Shown here: in pieces, positions 7,358 to 9,866 of the stretch
Numbering within the stretch: the stretch's first letter is position 1
Layout: every line of letters starts with the position of its first letter
Assembly: GCA_905214305.1 (NCBI GenBank)
Contig: CAJMLK010000077.1
Coordinates: forward strand, 1-9,866
Length of the DNA stretch: 9,866 bases
Reading direction: 5' to 3'
Source: an uncultured bacterium
GTDB taxonomy: Bacteria; Desulfobacterota; Desulfovibrionia; Desulfovibrionales; Desulfovibrionaceae
Made by a program: the position numbers and the translations under genes
Notes under the pieces: generated by a model
Database searches by the model: none
The model's input: the letters and a program-made list of their open reading frames with translations, nothing else
What the model was told of the DNA's origin: nothing

Positions 7358-7396
7358 ATTCACAGCCCGCGCCACGGGCCAAACGAAGGAAGCATC

Positions 7397-8611
7397 ATGC
7401 CATTGTGCAGCATTGAGGAAGCCGTTGCCGACATTAAACAGGGCAAAATGGTCATTCTTGTGGACGACGAAGGCCGGGAGAATGAGGGCGACCTGACCAT
7501 GGCCGCGGAATTTGTCACCCCCGAGGCCATCAATTTTATGGCTAAATATGGGCGGGGGCTGATCTGCCTGCCCATGTCGCCGGAAATGATCGACCGGCTT
7601 GATCTACCCCTTATGACGCAGCGCAACGGTTCGCGTTTCGGTACCAACTTCACCATTTCCATTGAAGCCCGCGAGGGCGTTACCACGGGTATTTCCGCCG
7701 CAGACCGCGCCACCACCATTCTGGCGGCCGTTGCCGATGATGTGCGCCCCGACGACCTTGTGACGCCGGGGCATGTTTTTCCCCTGCGTGCCAAGGCCGG
7801 AGGTGTTCTTTCGCGCGCCGGTCAGACCGAAGGCGGCGTGGACCTGTCGAAACTGGCCGGGCTGAAGCCCGCCTCGGTTATTTGCGAGATCATGCGGGAT
7901 GACGGAACCATGGCCCGCATGCCCGATCTGGAAACGTTTGCCGAAGAGCACGGCCTCAAGATTGTGGCCGTCAAGGATATCATCCGCCACCGCCTCAACC
8001 GGGGGCAGGTGTCTGTGCGCAATGTGGCCAAGGCCCATCTGCCCACCAGATTTGGTGATTTCACGGTGTATGCCTATGAAAGCGAAACCGAACCGGGAAC
8101 GCATCTGGCGCTGGTCAAGGGCGACCTTTCCGGGCCGGAGCCTGTGCTTGCCCGCGTACACAGCGAATGCCTCACGGGCGATGCCCTGGGATCGCTGCGC
8201 TGCGATTGCGGCGGGCAGCTCGGCGCGGCCCTGCGGCAGATAGAAAAAGAAGGGCGCGGAGCGTTGCTGTATATGCGGCAGGAAGGGCGCGGCATCGGCC
8301 TTGCCAATAAAATTCGCGCCTATGCCCTTCAGGATGAAGGCTATGACACCGTGGAGGCCAACCGCAAGCTGGGTTTCCCCCCGGACCTGCGAGACTATGG
8401 AACCGGCGCGCAAATGCTGGTTGATCTGGGCATTCACAAGGTGCGCCTGCTGACCAATAATCCCAAAAAAATCGTGGGGCTTTCGGGCTACGGCATTGAA
8501 ATTGTCGAAAGAGTGCCCATCGAAATGGACGCCTGCCCTGAAAACGAGCACTACCTGCGTACCAAAAAAGAAAAAATGCAGCATATGCTGCATTGCTCCT
8601 GCTGCCGCTAA
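7397..8611 (+). CDS. ribBA: Bifunctional 3,4-dihydroxy-2-butanone-4-phosphate synthase / GTP cyclohydrolase II
   Basis: This enzyme supplies both precursors of riboflavin: DHBP plus formate from ribulose 5-phosphate, and diaminopyrimidine phosphate from GTP. The 404-aa product has a RibB domain (about residues 1-200) with DDEGRENEGD (23-32), GVTTGISAADRATT (94-107), TPGHVFPLRA (123-132) and ICEIMRDDG (162-170). The RibA domain (about 205-380) has zinc ligands C258, C269 and C271, whose spacing matches E. coli RibA C54/C65/C67. On the same offset, Y309, D330 and R332 match the catalytic Y105, D126 and R128. Both halves therefore look active. ATG 7397 is chosen over GTG 7328 because GAAGGA (7385-7390) precedes it and homology starts at MPLCSIEEAV. 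An unusual cysteine-rich tail, HCSCCR, ends the protein. Confidence 0.97.
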   Translation: MPLCSIEEAVADIKQGKMVILVDDEGRENEGDLTMAAEFVTPEAINFMAKYGRGLICLPMSPEMIDRLDLPLMTQRNGSRFGTNFTISIEAREGVTTGISAADRATTILAAVADDVRPDDLVTPGHVFPLRAKAGGVLSRAGQTEGGVDLSKLAGLKPASVICEIMRDDGTMARMPDLETFAEEHGLKIVAVKDIIRHRLNRGQVSVRNVAKAHLPTRFGDFTVYAYESETEPGTHLALVKGDLSGPEPVLARVHSECLTGDALGSLRCDCGGQLGAALRQIEKEGRGALLYMRQEGRGIGLANKIRAYALQDEGYDTVEANRKLGFPPDLRDYGTGAQMLVDLGIHKVRLLTNNPKKIVGLSGYGIEIVERVPIEMDACPENEHYLRTKKEKMQHMLHCSCCR

Positions 8612-8618
8612 GGGTTTT

Positions 8619-8654
8619 ACCCGGTTTGCCCCTGGGCACGCCGGGTATTTTCTT
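8619..8654 (+). terminator. Rho-independent terminator of ribBA
   Basis: ACCCGG (8619-8624) pairs with CCGGGT (8641-8646), and inside it TGCCC (8627-8631) pairs with GGGCA (8634-8638), with small internal loops. ATTTTCTT (8647-8654) follows directly. It starts 8 nt after the ribBA stop. Confidence 0.8.
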
Positions 8655-8690
8655 GCCGTCAGGTCAGGCAGGGTCTGACGACAGCATCTG

Positions 8691-8709
8691 GCGTGTGGCC
8701 GCCACATGC
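8691..8709. repeat. Palindrome, 9-bp arms
   Basis: GCGTGTGGC (8691-8699) and GCCACATGC (8701-8709) are inverted copies around a single C, with one G-T pair. The near-zero loop suggests a protein-binding site more than an RNA hairpin. Confidence 0.4.
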
Positions 8710-8759
8710 GGCTACGCTGCAAGCCTTTTCCGCCCCGGAGCCGCCGGGGCCAGAGGGTT

Positions 8760-8805
8760 TTCGCCTTGAAACTGCTCTGGCGGCTACGTGAGAAGGCGCA
8801 CGCGC
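8760..8805 (-). repeat. Dispersed intergenic repeat, inverted and internally deleted copy
   Basis: Positions 8760-8792 match the reverse complement of 9075-9107 at 27 of 33 bases, sharing CCTTGAAACTG and CGTGAG. After 8792, about 16 bases of the repeat are missing. The match then resumes: AGGCGCACGCGC (8794-8805) against AGGCGTAAGCGC on the opposite strand of the other copy, 10 of 12 bases. It therefore looks like a deletion derivative facing the opposite way. Confidence 0.6.
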
Positions 8806-8847
8806 ACGTGCATTGCGCTGTCAATGCCGAAACAGGCGTGTCGTAAG

Positions 8848-8871
8848 CGTTGAGAATGTATATTCTCACCG
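8848..8871. promoter_or_regulatory. Palindrome TGAGAAT-GTAT-ATTCTCA, possible operator
   Basis: TGAGAAT (8851-8857) and ATTCTCA (8862-8868) are perfect inverted arms around GTAT. With flanks, nine of ten arm positions pair (8848-8857 with 8862-8871). The arms resemble Fur-family half-sites (GAGAAT/ATTCTC), but the 4-nt spacing is not the usual one. It lies 334 nt ahead of the cytochrome b gene. A 20-base window (8850-8869) matches 7161-7180 at 16 positions. Confidence 0.4.
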
Positions 8872-8977
8872 TTGCTCTGTCCCAGGGGCGGTTCTGCCAG
8901 TGTCATTGTGGAAGACTGCTTTCTTGAGCCTTGTGGTGTTGCGGATATGTGTTCATGACACTGCAAGGCGCTCACTG

Positions 8978-8997
8978 CGGCGCTTAACCGCGCAGAT
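8978..8997 (-). repeat. 20-bp motif, inverted copy of 7121-7140
   Basis: Reading the minus strand gives ATCTGCGCGGTTAAGCGCCG, one base different from 7121-7140. It is intergenic here. The related palindrome (8848-8871) lies on the same relative side as in the other copy but about 107 nt away instead of 16. Confidence 0.6.
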
Positions 8998-9015
8998 CCA
9001 TAGCGTTGCTGTCTT

Positions 9016-9107
9016 GTCCGCAAGCTTTCGGGCTTCGGCTGAAGCCGCGCTTACGCCTCTGTGGCGGACGGCTGCTCACGCAGGCGTCGGGGCAGTTTCA
9101 AGGTGAA
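9016..9107 (+). repeat. Dispersed intergenic repeat with nested stems, copy 2
   Basis: The core (9047-9086) matches 13-52 at 35 of 40 bases, and 9075-9107 matches the inverted copy at 8760-8792. The segment can fold: GTCCGC (9016-9021) pairs with GCGGAC (9064-9069), enclosing a perfect GGCTTC-GGCT-GAAGCC hairpin (9031-9046). CTGC-TCAC-GCAG (9072-9083) forms another small hairpin. Only the last hairpin and the core are shared with copy 1. Whether it is transcribed is unknown. Confidence 0.6.
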
Positions 9108-9204
9108 GCTGCCCTAAAAGAACGGGACCGCTCTTGTCCCCGGCACGCCGACCCTGCTGTTCAGGGCGGCATGGGGCAGCGGTTCATACCTCAGGGAGTA
9201 CTGC

Positions 9205-9780
9205 ATGACCATAAAGGAAAAAATTCTGGCTCAGGGTGCGCTGTTGTGGCGTTTTCTGGGTTTTTTTCAACCGCCCCTGCTGCGCTGTATCCATGCTGCC
9301 GTCATCGCATTTGTACTTTTGCAGTTCCTGACCAGCATATGCATGGAGGTTCCGCTTGAAGGACCATCGGCTCTGGCCTGGGTGCATATAATTTCTGGCA
9401 TGGGCTTATTTTTGCTGGGCATTGCTCTGGTGACCCTCAGCGTGAGGAAACGCGGCCTGCGCAACTTCTTCCCCTACCTGTGGGGGGATATGGATCAGCT
9501 TGGCAAGGATATGCGCGCTGCGGCCCGGTTCAAGCTGGTTGGTCCCCGTCCCAAGGGACTGCCAGCCTGTATTCAGGGGCTTGGCATGGGGGCGCTGCTC
9601 ATGGCTGTGTTCACCGGCCTGTGGTGGTTTGACGACTGGGGCAATGACCGCCTTGGCCTTACCGCCCTGAGCGCGCACAAGTTTTTTGCCTGGGCCATGG
9701 TTGCCTATCTTGCAGGACACGGTGGCATGGCGTTGGCCCATTTTGCCATGTGGCAGAGAAAGGTTGCGCCCAAGAAATAA
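9205..9780 (+). CDS. Four-helix membrane cytochrome b (cytochrome b561-like)
   Basis: The 191-aa product looks like a small di-heme cytochrome b of the b561/hydrogenase-type family, which passes electrons between the quinone pool and a partner protein. Four hydrophobic helices are visible at about residues 27-46, 57-80, 121-142 and 158-180. Histidines that could ligate heme are H30 in helix 1, H61 at the start of helix 2, and H158, H172 and H179 in helix 4. A basic loop rich in Arg/Lys (81-118) joins helices 2 and 3 and should face the cytoplasm. ATG 9205 has AGGGAG (9193-9198) six bases ahead. No partner dehydrogenase, hydrogenase or c-type cytochrome is in the window. The family is fairly clear; the exact subfamily is not. 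Confidence 0.7.
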   Translation: MTIKEKILAQGALLWRFLGFFQPPLLRCIHAAVIAFVLLQFLTSICMEVPLEGPSALAWVHIISGMGLFLLGIALVTLSVRKRGLRNFFPYLWGDMDQLGKDMRAAARFKLVGPRPKGLPACIQGLGMGALLMAVFTGLWWFDDWGNDRLGLTALSAHKFFAWAMVAYLAGHGGMALAHFAMWQRKVAPKK

Positions 9781-9825
9781 CGCACGGTTGACGAGATAGA
9801 GCGCATTTTATGCGTGAAATGCTTT

Positions 9826-9866
9826 GTGGGGGAGGGACCCTTTTGCAAAAGGGTCACCTCCCCCAC
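9826..9866. terminator. 41-nt near-perfect palindrome after the cytochrome b gene
   Basis: GTGGGGGAGG (9826-9835) through CCCTTTTG (9838-9845) is mirrored by 9846-9866, ending CCTCCCCCAC. The arms differ only by one extra base in the right arm and there is almost no separate loop. It starts 45 nt after the stop codon. It could act as a bidirectional terminator or be a dispersed palindromic repeat. It reaches the last base of the window, so it may extend further. Confidence 0.7.

Larger units (their letters stand above)
8612..9204. other. 593-nt noncoding region with many palindromes and repeats
   Basis: No convincing gene is present. The open frames on either strand are short, start at weak codons and run through repeats or into the flanking genes. 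From left to right it contains the ribBA terminator (8619-8654), a 9-bp palindrome (8691-8709), a CCCCGG/CCGGGG hairpin (8733-8749), a deleted inverted repeat copy (8760-8805), a palindrome (8848-8871), the 20-bp motif (8978-8997), a GGCTTC-GGCT-GAAGCC hairpin (9031-9046), a long repeat copy (9047-9107), and a GGGAC/GTCCC hairpin (9124-9140). The promoter of the following cytochrome gene must lie here, but no strong hexamer pair stands out. Confidence 0.65.

Noticed and set aside
7135..7396. FMN riboswitch ahead of ribBA
   Set aside because: I could not find the conserved RFN-element segments. From the best -10 box, the leader would be only about 33 nt.
7604..8869. Open frame of 421 codons on the minus strand opposite ribBA
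   Set aside because: It lies almost wholly antisense to a firmly identified enzyme and runs through the ribBA terminator. No family features were seen.
8813..9106. Open frame of 97 codons in the ribBA-cytochrome b interval
   Set aside because: It starts at TTG without a ribosome site and crosses the 8848 palindrome and repeat copies. It has no recognisable domain.
1..9866. CRISPR array, transposase, phage or defence genes, tRNA or rRNA
   Set aside because: I looked for regularly spaced repeats, mobile-element proteins and structured RNA genes on both strands and saw none. The repeats found are few and irregularly placed.

Overview
The window looks like ordinary chromosome from a GC-rich deltaproteobacterium, most likely a Desulfovibrio-type sulfate reducer. 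This is inferred from the high GC, the gene mix (anaerobic-type cobalamin synthesis, a TauE/SafE exporter, a YkgJ cysteine-cluster protein, a small membrane cytochrome b) and a GTGGGGGAGG...CCTCCCCCAC palindrome of a kind I associate with that group. It was not confirmed by any search. All seven supported genes are on the + strand.

Layout. Positions 1-553 contain no credible gene: there is one copy of a dispersed repeat, small tandem duplications and a good sigma70-type promoter (355-383). Next come trmL (554-1036, tRNA wobble 2'-O-methyltransferase) and cbiB (1033-2178, cobalamin side-chain attachment), which overlap by 4 nt and are translationally coupled. After a short spacer with an 11-bp triplication and a perfect hairpin come a TauE/SafE-type exporter (2293-3030) and, 13 nt later, a full-length RND inner-membrane pump of the HAE1/MdtC type (3044-6187) with no adaptor or outer-membrane partner in view. 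A YkgJ-type cysteine-cluster protein (6334-7134) follows, then a bifunctional riboflavin gene ribBA (7397-8611) with its own promoter and a convincing terminator. A 593-nt noncoding stretch rich in palindromes and repeats (8612-9204) leads to a four-helix membrane cytochrome b (9205-9780). The window ends in a 41-nt near-perfect palindrome.

How the genes relate. trmL-cbiB share one transcript, although their functions are unrelated. The exporter and RND pump look like a second unit, probably for export across the inner membrane; substrates are unknown. ribBA makes both precursors of riboflavin and appears monocistronic. The cytochrome b probably passes electrons between quinone and an unseen partner.

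No defence system, CRISPR array, transposase, phage gene, tRNA or rRNA was seen. The least explained material is intergenic. One roughly 40-60 bp repeat family occurs at 13-54 and 9047-9107, with an inverted, internally deleted copy at 8760-8805. A separate 20-bp motif (7121-7140, inverted at 8978-8997) lies near two related palindromes (7157-7184 and 8848-8871). These are the best candidates for something undescribed, but they could be routine intergenic repeats of this genus.
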